A program made the position numbers and the translations under genes. A stretch of 59,523 nt of DNA, taken from NCBI RefSeq assembly GCF_001039355.2, contig NW_019775595.1, positions 243,200 to 302,722 of the forward strand, given 5' to 3'. A model generated the notes under the pieces. The model ran no database searches. It saw only the letters and a list, made by a program, of their open reading frames with translations, and had not been told where the DNA came from. The stretch comes from Lingula anatina. Lineage: Eukaryota; Brachiopoda; Lingulata; Lingulida; Lingulidae. Positions 37,427-49,100 of the stretch are shown here, one piece after another (positions within the stretch are counted from its first letter, which is position 1; every line of letters starts with the position of its first letter).

Positions 37427-40400
37427 ATGGCGCTTGCTGTTCCACTTCTCTTTTTGCTGGTGGGATTTTTCACGGTGGTTGAATCCGAAGTAAGTGTATT
37501 AACAACGATTTCAAAATCAAAGAGGACGTTAAACAGAGCAATCTCAGTTATGTCAGTTATGTTGCATAGTTGCTATGAAACCGAGACGTGTATATTTTTT
37601 TATTTGTCGGTAACCTTGTTAACTTTCTTTCCAATGTACAAACAATCCGTTGCCTTCGTGGGTTCATGTCTTGGGCACTATGACGTTCTTTGATTCTGTA
37701 ATATTTTATACCACTACTTGAAGCGGTTAGGCTGTTGTTACACAGAAACTTTTGCAATGTCCTGAAATATAGTCTAAATGGTTTCTGATTTAGAAAACTG
37801 GCCTACGCCAAAAATCAATTTAGTTCATCGTTCATAATTGAACTACAAAATCTACTTTTTTTGTTTAAAGATAGATAAATATGGTGTGTTATTGATAGCA
37901 TTTATAGATTGAAACTTCCGTATTTGCTTTAATGTTGTAAAGTGTAGGATTTTCTTGCGAAAATAAACTTGCTTAACGGATTTTCCTGTATTTTTCGCCA
38001 AAAAAGTAAGCTTTAAATCTTTCCTCACATTCACCATAACTCTGTTAGAATCTTGAAAAAATTGGTAATATCTAACCCATAACGTTTTTCAAATATCGCA
38101 ATTTCATTCCAACACAACAGTTCTCACACAGACTTCCTTGTCCGAATTTAATGGATGGCGAGGCTCGTAAGGAGGGTGTAGTATGAATTTTTTGTGATAT
38201 AAATATATGGCATTTAACTTTAAGATGCAGTATGATCGAATTGCTTGTCCTGAGATAAGTTCAACAAGAAGTATAATATTATGTACTAATTATATGTGTC
38301 TGAAATCCTGCACTTCGTCACAAGTTGTTTATTATTGCTACTACATAATTTCAGAATCACACGGTCTGCAATGTAGCGTTTGCGGCGTGGAAAGCGGTAC
38401 CCCTGGCTGTGTGTAGTAATGCCCCATCCCCTCCCGCTGCGTTCTTCATAGATCATGTGACAGGAACACCGAGTTACGGCGGTGGAGTATGCGTGCGCAG
38501 CCACTGGACAAACGCATCAAACCCTAGTGATGTGTACGCCTGCGTGTGCACGGGGTACTCACGGTATGTCCTAGGGCGCATCCGGATTCTGATTGCAAAA
38601 GAGAATGGAAGATATTAAGAATGGCTCTTACTATTCTGCTTTAAGATTTTATTTTTTCACCTTAAACCGTAAAAGGGAAGATAAAGAAGATGGAGTTTCT
38701 TCCTATCATTAAATTTTTTATTCTAACTTATAATTTTGTTTATTTAATAGTAATTGCATTCATAGCCAAAACATACTTTTAATTTTACTAAAATTTAATT
38801 TAAGAGTTCGACACGTAAAGCTATTCCTTAATTATGTGAACATTTTATATTAACTGATTAAACCATCACAATAGGCCCCCAATAATAATAATAATAATAA
38901 TAATGCAATGCACATTTCAGTGCTCCTATTTAGTGTCATTTTCGTGTTTCATTGCTTACGAGAAACAAGCAACAAGCAACGCTTCAAAAAATAAATAACC
39001 ATTGCTGTGTTCTGCATGTGTGCTACTGATAATTCACAACATTTTTTTTGCCAGAATCAAAGAAAAAATCCATTGCTCATTTCCAAGTTAACTTGTAACC
39101 TGTCTTTTATGGTACATATTCAAGGACTGGGCAAGACGCAGAATATATCTGGGACAATATTCCACCGTGTACCAGAGAAGAGTGTTTTGGTATCGGCAAG
39201 GATAATGACACGTGCAAAGAACCCTGTGGAGAGGGGCTGGTATTTGACGACTACGGAAACTGCGTAGAAACATGCTCTGCGCGTGCGCCGTATTTGTACA
39301 ACAACACGCAATGCACGATCAAATGCCCGAAAAAGAGCTACGTAGATGACGACGATGCTCATAAGTAAGTCTCACAAGTTTCCAAATTGTAAAGGCGCTG
39401 CTAAAATTTTTTAAGAAGTAAAAAATTGGAAAAATTATCTTTTCAGAGCAGATCAAACATTCTGTAATGAAAAAATATGCATGCTCCCCAAGGGAATAGT
39501 ATGTCTTCGTAGAAGTTCCACATCTTACAAATACTTAAAAACTGTTGAATTGTGTATTGAGACTTTACATATTAAAGACCTCATAACCGTTTAAAATTTG
39601 GAAAATTGGCAATTTCAGTGTAGAAATCATGTTGTCACGAATTAAAAAAGATACTGGAGGACCTTACACATTCTTATTTCTTTATATTGCGCCAAATGAC
39701 AGTATGATGCAAGCGTACTTTACGAATTACTTTGAAGGTGTTTTCCGTGTCATCCCGAGTGCAAACTGTGCTTTGGTCCATCTGAGGCTGAGTGCAAAGG
39801 GTGCATGCATGTGGAATTTGAAGGGAAGTGCTTACCGAAATGCCCACCCGATGCCCTTACAAACGGAAACATGTGTGTCTACATTTGTCCACACTACAGG
39901 CTAGGAAAAATCTGCGTGGACCAATGTCCAATTAACTATTACGTCAACGCGACCAAATATTGCCTTCCCTGTCATATAGAATGTGAGGGCGGATGTACCG
40001 GACCAGGCAATGACCAATGCAAAAGCTGCAAACATTTACGAGATGGTTTGAACTGTGTTCATGTCTGTCCTCAAGAACGCCAAGTCGTCTATAATAAACA
40101 ATGCCTAAAAGAGTGCCCCGGTGTATGGTACCAGGACCATTGCCTTGAACAGTGCCCCAATGCAACTGTATGGGTAGGATTCAACCACTCCTGTGTCCAC
40201 CAGTGTCCCAAAGAAGCAAGCTTTATCTATAATGACACTTGCGTGTCATCGTGCCCCGTGCTTTCGTTTGGATCACATTGTGTAAATGCGTGTCCTGAGT
40301 ACGCCAATCTGATATACAATGGAGCATGTATTGCGGTATGTCCAAGAGACCATATCTACGTGAACGATACGCGATGTGTTAGATCATGTGATAAGTTACA

Positions 40401-42078
40401 CTACAAGCACCACTGTGTGGACAAATGCCCCGGGGAGCTCCCAAACTATCAGGGCGCATGCGTCTTGCAGTGCCCAACCAATAACAGTTTAGTTGATCCA
40501 GTGACGAAAGCGTGCACGCACGTGTGCTCTCACTTCATCTACAAGGACCAATGTTTATCTACATGTCCTAGGCCACTGTATAAATTCAATCATTCATGTG
40601 TAGTCCAGTGTCCAGAATCGACCTTCACTTCGGACAACGACACCGAATGTGTAGAGCAATGCCCATTCTTTCACTATAGGAGGCGCTGCTATACTGAGTG
40701 TCCAGATGGGCTGTTTCGAGACAACGTCACATGCACAGACAAGTGCCCGGATATCAGGCGATTCGTCGTGAATGACACGTGCGCGACGTCATGTCCGACT
40801 GGAATGGTTATGGTGCCAAATACAACTCGGTGTCTCAGCAGGTGTCCTCAGCATCTTAAATACAGGTAATCACCAGGGAGGGAGGTTACACGTTTGGCCA
40901 AAAGTAATAGGTTTTGTTAAAATTGCTTCAGCATTTGTTTTTACTGTTTGATCATGTAAGACTTTTGCAGTCTTGTCCACCGTGAACACCTATTATTCTA
41001 GTCTTATGGACACCAAGGCGTTATGTTCTTTCAGGGTGAGTGGCATGTGCCTGTCTTCATGTCCAGAAAACCGGCCTCTTACCCTCGCTTATGGAGGCGT
41101 GGCTTGTTTCTCGACTTGCCCCTCCCCTTATCTCCGGATCGGACAGTCAACATTGTGTCAGGATGTCAGCGAGTGCCCAGAAGATTTCCCGTACAAAACA
41201 ATTTCAAGCGCATGCGTGCAAACGTGTCCCAGCGGCGAATACCCAAATAGCAAAACATACGTGTGCGAGCAGCGACACGTTTTTTCCCTTGTGATGGAAG
41301 TTGTTGGCATAATTGCTGTCACTGCGTGGATTTTGTATGGTGCAACTATGGTGGTGGTAAAAACCCGAGCATACAAATCGTGTAAATCTAAAGATAACAA
41401 AAAGGTAAGTTGCACTGCGACCCTAGGATCCGATTGGGGCTGTTTTTAAACGGTCGCTCGCAAGTCCTCTAGGGAAAACTTGGACAAATGAAACAATAGT
41501 CCAAAAGAAAAACGAGATAAAAGATTTGACATGAAAGATGCCAGACTGCATTAAAAAAAGCTTCGGGACTATTTTAAAAGTATATGTAAATGGCTTTCCC
41601 AAGATTGTCTTCCATTCCAGGTCATCGCAGCATTTAACTTCAGTTGACAAGCTTACCAATCATTCATGAATTGAAATTAACACAAAGTTTTGTTGATTTA
41701 ATATCTGTATATTTCTACGACATGGCATAATATTATGTAATATTCTTGTGAAATCTATAGAATTGCTTGTTGTTCATAGAATTTGTGTTTATGATAATTT
41801 GAACAGTGCAATAACAGCTGGGATTAAAAGAGGATAAGTAGTTGGTAATTCAAATTCATGTTAAGTCTATCTCAAAGTTAAACGAGGATAAAGTATATTT
41901 ATCACGACATATATTTCAGGGTCCAGTTAACCCCAACGAACCAAGAGAAGAAAGAAAACGAACGGCGAGGTCACGTGGTGGTTATTCTGGTCTTCAAAAC
42001 GAGGCTCCTTTTGTATATACCGACGGCGATAGTGAACAGATACAAAGCAACGCCGCACACATTCAGATGGCAGATTGA
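37427..42078 (+). CDS. ErbB/furin-like cysteine-rich type I membrane protein, no kinase
   Basis: Six exons join in phase to 722 residues: 37427-37489, 38355-38563, 39125-39364, 39738-40865, 41035-41404, 41920-42078. All have AG/GT borders, and the start was chosen for its signal peptide (MALAVPLLFLLVGFFTVVES). Residues 22-90 form a Cys-containing N-terminal segment of unknown type. From about 95 to 625 the protein is a chain of C-x3-C-P modules with many Asn-x-Ser/Thr sites. Blocks such as CHIECEGGCTGPGNDQCKSC (about 240-260) closely resemble the furin-like repeats of EGFR/ErbB and insulin-receptor ectodomains. A single transmembrane helix (about 629-655) is followed by a basic stop-transfer and a 67-residue Ser/Arg/Glu-rich tail. 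There is no kinase domain; TGA is at 42076-42078. The likely role is as a cell-surface glycoprotein or decoy/adhesion receptor; the ligand is unknown. Confidence 0.88.
38881..38904. repeat. (AAT)n microsatellite
   Basis: Eight AAT units in intron 2 of the receptor-like gene. Confidence 0.95.
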
Positions 42079-43169
42079 GCCTTTCTTTTGCATCCTTTCC
42101 CTTAAAGATGCATAAGATGTCAATTGTTGACACAAAAGCCGATCAAATGCCAGCATATAGTTTCAAATAGTATAACTAAGAGAATTACCAAAAGACATTG
42201 TTTAATATTACCAGAAAAATGATATTTGAACGGATTTTTCTGCTAGCTTTGTATAAAAATGGGGCAAAAAGTAGGTCAGATAAGTAGGTTAAATTTCTGA
42301 CCAATAATTTAAAGAAAGGAGCAGTTTAAAGCTCTTTATGGTTGGTTGAGTGATTTATTTAGTTTATCCCTTGGCATGTCGAATTTATTTAAGTCATTTA
42401 AGAACTAGTAGAAGTGATTTACTGGGTATACGTGTTACTTGGAATACACGCTCTACCGACGCTCGGTTCATATGTACCTTTAATTTCTCAGGAATTTGCA
42501 GGAACCGGTTTTAGAACTGTATGAGCATTTGTCCTTGGGTTTTCACTACAAGATTTTTAGAATCATGTGGATTTTCCTTCACTTCAGAAAAGATCAAGGA
42601 AACGGTTTCAGTTTCGTGAGAAATAGGTTAAAACGGAAAATTGGGAACGAGGGGGCACAGCGTACTAAGTATCTTAGCAGCGCGATTTGCTATCTGAATA
42701 CTCGTATGATGAAGTGCCAATAAAAATTCAAATGATCCTTTACTTTATTAATATATTTATTCCGAATAAATAAAAACTGCAAGTTTTGTCAATTTGACGT
42801 TTGAATATTACATTTTTTTCTTCCGAAAGAACAGAAATAATTGTATCAGGTAAGTTTGATTGTTGGCTACATAGCAAATATGACATCTTGCACAATTCTG
42901 GAATAATGGAAAATGATAGCAGAGAGAAGATTTGTAGGACCAATTGAAAATATGGGTAAATTATTTCCAAGTAGGTAACTATATTGGCATCTTGAATTCA
43001 CGTACAAAGTTAAAGGAGGGTAAATGTAAAATACAGTCAAAGTAACTAAATTTTAAGAGTAACTTTTTTAAATTCCGTTACTTGAACCTATATTTTCTCA
43101 TTGCTATCAGTTTGGGGGTCATGGATTAGGGGTTGTGACAGTACTGTGCTAATGTTGCAGTTCTTTTCT
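42079..43169. other. Shared 3' intergenic space of convergent genes
   Basis: It runs from the stop of the plus-strand receptor-like gene to the stop of the minus-strand ZP gene. It holds an AATAAA on the plus strand (42719-42724) and two on the minus strand (42744-42749 and 42756-42761). The open frame at 42496-42723 (plus) lies in the predicted 3' untranslated region and has no family support. Confidence 0.6.
42719..42761. terminator. Opposed poly(A) signals of two convergent genes
   Basis: AATAAA for the plus-strand gene at 42719-42724. AATAAA for the minus-strand gene reads from 42749 to 42744 or from 42761 to 42756. Cleavage 10-30 bases downstream of each would make the two mRNAs overlap at their 3' ends. 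These are consensus matches only, in AT-rich DNA, so chance hits are possible. Confidence 0.45.
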
Positions 43170-46100
43170 TTAGGATTTATCAACTCTGCTGCGTGAGCGA
43201 AGTATGACGAGTGCAGCCATTAACATGACAAGCAACATAAGCACTGCGCACGCGCACAATGTGGCGAGGAAGGCTGTAGATGTCCAAATGTTCAACTTCT
43301 CTGCGGGCGCAGGTCGACTCGTCGTCAAAGTGGCGGTGCTGTTACCTCCTGCAAAAGATAAATAGTTATGTGTTTGGGTAGACTACAGTAAGGAAATGGG
43401 TGTATTAATTTACTACAAAACGCAAACGTTATTTTCAAATATCTTGTTAGAATTTCATATTTTATTCACGTACTCTTTATAAAACTGTTTAAGAAAGTAC
43501 AGATATCGCATAAGAAGCCGTCGATTTATGTGCATTTGGTGTATCGCATATGGATAAAGATGAATAGAATTTATTAAATGAATAAAGAAAAATATTGAAA
43601 ATTTCTATTATACGTAGCTCACACAAAATATTGTGAAAATTGAGAAGCGTTTCCGGCTCAATGAAATTCTGAGAGTAATTGAGCAATATGTTCTTCTTAT
43701 GCAACTCTTCAACGGCATCTTTCATAGCATCTTAGCAATGTCTTGAAATACTTTAACAGCAAAACAACTGCTGATTAGTGCTGACCGCGCAAAATACGAA
43801 AACTGTGATAGTTAATTCGTACCTCCTGCAGCCGCTGCCCGTGCCTCTTCATTGACGTACACAGTCACCGTGGCTGAAACCGACTCCGACTTCTCTTCTG
43901 TCACAGACCTCTTTCGTACCCCGCATGCAGGTTGTGTCTGAAAAACCAAAACTGGTGCAACTGTCTAAAACACACCTTCAGGATAGAAAAATGTGATAAA
44001 CAAAGCACATAGCAGCGTGTTCAGTGAGTCTATATCTGTAGTAGTAGGTAGAAATTTATTACCGCTGTTTGTATACAACACGGACAGACAGAAATATATA
44101 ATATCAAATTGGCACAAAAAAAAAAAAAAAAAAAAAAAGCGAACAAAAATGTAATATGAAAATGGTGGTGATTTTGTCGTGAAGCATTGTGGTAAATTGC
44201 CTCAACATTGACAAAAATCTGTATTAATGCACCAGTATCATTATTTTCTGATTTGTTTCTGGACATTTGACAGCTTTGCCGCCTTGTGCTTATAATTGCG
44301 TATGTAAAGTTACTGCTAGAACTGCTTGCAATTTTTGATGTCAATCGTGCAATCTGCATGCTACTCGCTTGAAAAATAATATCATAAATAATTGTCTTTG
44401 AAATAAAGGCAACAGCTGAAACGTTAACAATTTGTGTTGAACAACATAAAAGCAAAAATGCATTTTCAAGAAAAGAAAGTATTATTCTTATTACCTACCG
44501 TACAAGACTGATCATTATCTGCAGTGCAGAACTGTATTTCAGCCTCGAACCTTAGCGTTGTCACATCCGGGAACTTGTAACATTTGAAAACCCCGGAGAT
44601 CACAACGTTACCCGGATTTGGAGCAACAGCATTAAAGCCAGCAGCAAGAACAGCTGCCGGAGGGTTGGAACTCACAGGACACCTGCAAATAGAATTGGAT
44701 TAATAATATACACTTACACCTTGAATAATACATTAAAGTGAGCCAAGCCAAGGTTTTGAACACATTCTTAAAGCATGAATCGCTTCTTGTCGAAATTACC
44801 GGAGGGCAATTTTAACTTTAAAGAAATAAATTGAGAGATAAATGGCCGTAATCAATATTGCAAAAATAATCACTTTTCAACCTCGATAGTGGGCCTTCTT
44901 GACACAGTTTGAAAATAACGTGGGTCACGGCACGAGAGTCCCGCGATATCAAGAAGTAAATAGAATGAAAATGTTGATCAGTCGGAGGGAAATGCCGTTT
45001 ACCCCGGAGAAAATTCGGTAAATGTAAGTGGTGGGAAATCCTGGTTAGGAAGGCTTTAAAATGAAACGATACATAGTGTATATACAGGTAGAGCATAAAA
45101 ACAAACGTAGATAATGTGAAATGTCAAATATGAACAATATGTACCTACCCATTTGCTAGAAGGTTTACAGTTGCAGCCGTTGGGTCCGACGAAGGTGACG
45201 AATCTACGTTAATTGCTCGCACTCCACGTGCGGCTGAAATGAAACCAATTTCGGACTTGACACCTATGGTGAAGACGGGTGCGTGTACGTGTGTGCAAGT
45301 GTGAGAGAGATTGTTCCTTTTTTTGCCAAGAAATACGAACAGAAAACGTATGGATGATTTTGATCAATGTTTAAGGGATGCTCTAGAATGCTCGCATTGG
45401 TTAGATCTTGACTTCAGTTCGTATGAATATTTTGTAACATGTCAAAAAAAAAAAATGAGTAAATAAATACTGACAAACCAGAGGAAAAGATCATGTACTG
45501 TGTTTACTAGTAGACGGTACTAAGGTCAGGCGCAGTTCGTATGAAAATTTTGTTAGAGTGTCCGCCTCCGGAGCGGGAGGACGTGGGTTCAAATCCCGTC
45601 CGGGGACATACCAGTCCTTTATTAAAAACGGTACCTGCTGTCTCCCCGCTTGGCACTCAGCATAAAGGGGTTGAAGCAGGGGCCTGGTCAGGCAGGGTAG
45701 AAATGTTATATTAGCTATGAGCGCCTGATATGGCAGCCGAGCTGTATGCTCCCCAGGGAGGTGAGACCGTCTACGGAGTGCACCAGTGCAAAAATGACCA
45801 GGCTTCCTTGACTTAAATATTCATATATGTAATTGTATAACTTCAACCTTCGGGTTGCGATTTCTCCAATAAAAATTATAATTCAAATGTAAAAAATGAT
45901 TAAATAAATATTGACAAACCAGAGGAAAAGATCATGTACTGTGCTTACTAGTAGACGGTACTAAGGTCAGGCGCAGCCTAATATCTTCCCCTAGCGCACA
46001 CGTGGTAACAGCATTTCCACCTCCGTCAATGACTTCCAGCATCACGTTTTCTGTTCGTGTCTCAGCTCTTCCTTGGTTAAACGTTCTGTAATATAATAAA

Positions 46101-49100
46101 CCTTACACTAGACTATTGTTTTAACATCTAGGTCGTTTTCTCATTCCTTACCTTTATGATATTAGTTAATTTTTCCTGCGGCTGGCACCACTAAATATTG
46201 CTTGATTGACGTGGTACCACCGTTTCGCAAAACGCAATGCTGAAATCTATTTATACTGAAGGTGAATATTGTCGAACAGTAACTTGGTTTAAATGAAATT
46301 TGAATACTTAGTGTATTCGGTCTTTTTACTTACACATCGGAAACCTCGATTCCTGCAAGTACTTGTTGTGACGTTGGCCCTGTGCATGTGACGTCAAACA
46401 CTACGTCACGCCTGGATTCAAGTATGTCACTGCGCACTGCCAAAACTTTTACTGTGTATGGATCGGCGTTAGTCCCGCTTCCCTATAATATTGCTTTTAG
46501 ATGATATATGTAAATATATATAAAAAAAACACTTTCACTTGTAATAAAAAATAGGTCAATGTTGATTATAAATACGACTTTAAATATACTCAAACACCAT
46601 TTGATAAGCTTTCTGCCTCCTTTTTTTTACTGACATACACGCGATCCTAAGTTTACATATATCTCGAAGTAAGTACTTCGATCCTTTTTTTATGAAAATA
46701 TTTTTTTACAACAATTTCATGTGATCGATATTGTTTTATTGCCTTTGATGTCTAACGGTCAGGGATAAACGTCGCCTTTTAGGATGAAAACTTTGCGAGG
46801 AATCGAATCATAACAGAACATATCGCAGAAACTGCAGTTTTCTATGAAACACAGGTATCAATGATTCATTGCTTACTTCTAATTACCAAAACATTCCTTT
46901 TTATAAGATAATGGTTTAAGTAGGCATAAAATCACAAAACAAAACATACACTTAGACCGCATTCACATCGAGTTGAGCCATGGATCAACAAACTGAAGAA
47001 CTAAATATGGCGGACGTACATGAAAGAAAAACCACCTAATCTTTTAAGTCTCTCCGCCCCCACACGCCTCCCCACGCGTCGTCCTTGCGGGGGTACAGTC
47101 ATTAAATCTCGGCTCCATTGGGACGACACATGGGGAGGCGTGTGAGAGGCGGGGAGACTATTAAAAGATTGGGCGGTTTTTCTTTCATGTACGTCCGCCA
47201 TATTTTGTCCCAGGATTTGTAAAGCCTGGCTCAACTCGTTGTGAATGCGATCTTAGGATTTGAAACTCAGTTCAAAATGCTCTCCGATGTTAATAAGTTC
47301 CACATTACAAAACAAAAATACAGAGATGATCGAAAAACAAAAATATCCATTTAAACAGAAATGCTCGACATGTTTCCGAACTTACAGTAATGCCACATGG
47401 TCCACTCGGCACAAGCGACAAGGTAAAGGGATTGGATATCGTACCGTCCCCGGCTGACGCCCGACAGTCTACTACGCTCTTCTTGTTGAGTACGTAAGCG
47501 TTGACGACGTCGAACCCCACGCTGTCGTAAACAGTGACGCTTATGGAATCCGGTGACGCCCTGCATCCGATCAGTGCTGCAAAACCCATCAAATGTGCGA
47601 CAGTGTATTATTGCAAAACCCTTTGTACTATAAACGTCTATTTCATTTATGTGGCAATCTGGGTCTCTTGGTAAAGAGAAGACAGATAAAAGCTCTAAAT
47701 AAACCCAAAATGCAATACCTTAAAAGTACATGTATCACTCTTACAACTCTTTAGGTATCTCAATCTAAGTACAACCATATTTCTACTTCTATGGTACAAC
47801 CTTTCACCATTGACGTTACATACATATTGTTTTGCCATACGTCTCAAAAGAGTAGGCAAAAACCACAGTTAATTTTCAAGAGGTACTTGGACAGCCGAAC
47901 ATTTCTCCTGGTTAAGGCTCTGTATGTATCAGTATTGTCAGTAAAATCCGTCAGTTTTGACATCACCCTGTTTCTAGCGCATTAAAATGAACATAAAAAG
48001 CAGCACATGAAATTCTTTTTGAACACGCTCAAAACGTCTCCTCCTCGTATGCTCCTAAGTCTAACGAACCCTTTGTGTTTGTTTGCGTATGGACAATTAT
48101 TCTCATACGCTAAGCGTAACAAGTATCTTTAACCACCTCTGTGCGCATACACACACAAACACACTTGTCCTTACCTCTCGGACCTATCAGCAACTGCAAA
48201 AACAATTCCATCTGCTCTAAAAAGCTACTCAGAATTTGCAATAATTCACTTAAAGCTGTCTCCTCTTCCTGGGTGAGTTGTCTCTTTTTACGAACGGCTA
48301 TTTCTTCTTCCTCTTTCTGATTGACTTGTCTTCTTCTACGAAATGTTTCTGACGCACTCAGAGCGTGGATGCGGTTGTCAAGGGATCCGATTTGTACATC
48401 TAGTTTCGTTAACAAGCTGGCAATCGCCGCTGAGTGGCTGGTTAGCATTGCTAGGGCCGCTGGACCTCCTGCAAAGAGATGCATTTCATACTGACAAACA
48501 ATAGACTGAAAAGAAACAAACGAAATGACAAGTGTCCAAACGTGGAAAAAATGAAAAAAAAAAAAACTGTCTGGGAACATATCTTAGAGAGAGAGAGAGA
48601 GAGAGAGACAGAGACAGAGAGAGAGAGAATGGTCCGCTGGGTGAAATTTGAGTTACAAAGTATCTAAAATAGTTAAATACGAAGCAAAAGAACAAGCAAC
48701 TAAAAAAAACATGAAGTAAGTAAAAAAATAAATAAATGAATAAACAAATTAACAAATTAACAGAAAGGCAAACAAACATGCAAACAGTCTGAAAACTTAT
48801 CCAAGAGAGAGAGAGAGAGGGGGAGAGGGAGGGAGAGACCTGCTTGATCAGAGGCTTCAAGGCATGCCAAATACCAGTCCGCATTCTCTTTCATCACCTG
48901 CACCACGTCACGAATGTGTTGGAAAAGCTGGCGTTGTTCCGTAATCCTTTCCACCGTTATAATCATGTTTTGCGTTCGGTTTGCCACCTCTGTCAGCTCT
49001 CTTATGAGCTAAAGACAATGTAGAGTTGAAACAAATAAAAGCCCAAGAAAATGTTGTAAAATGAAAAATAAATATGCTAAGAAAAACAAAATAAATCAGT

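Noticed and set aside
39944-40165. Minus-strand frame opposite the cysteine-rich exon, and plus-strand frames at 41023-41294
   Set aside because: These are shadows in other frames of the well supported receptor-like exons.
45550-45610. Functional tRNA gene
   Set aside because: The B-box half is intact but the 5' acceptor stem and full A-box are missing, and a SINE body follows directly.
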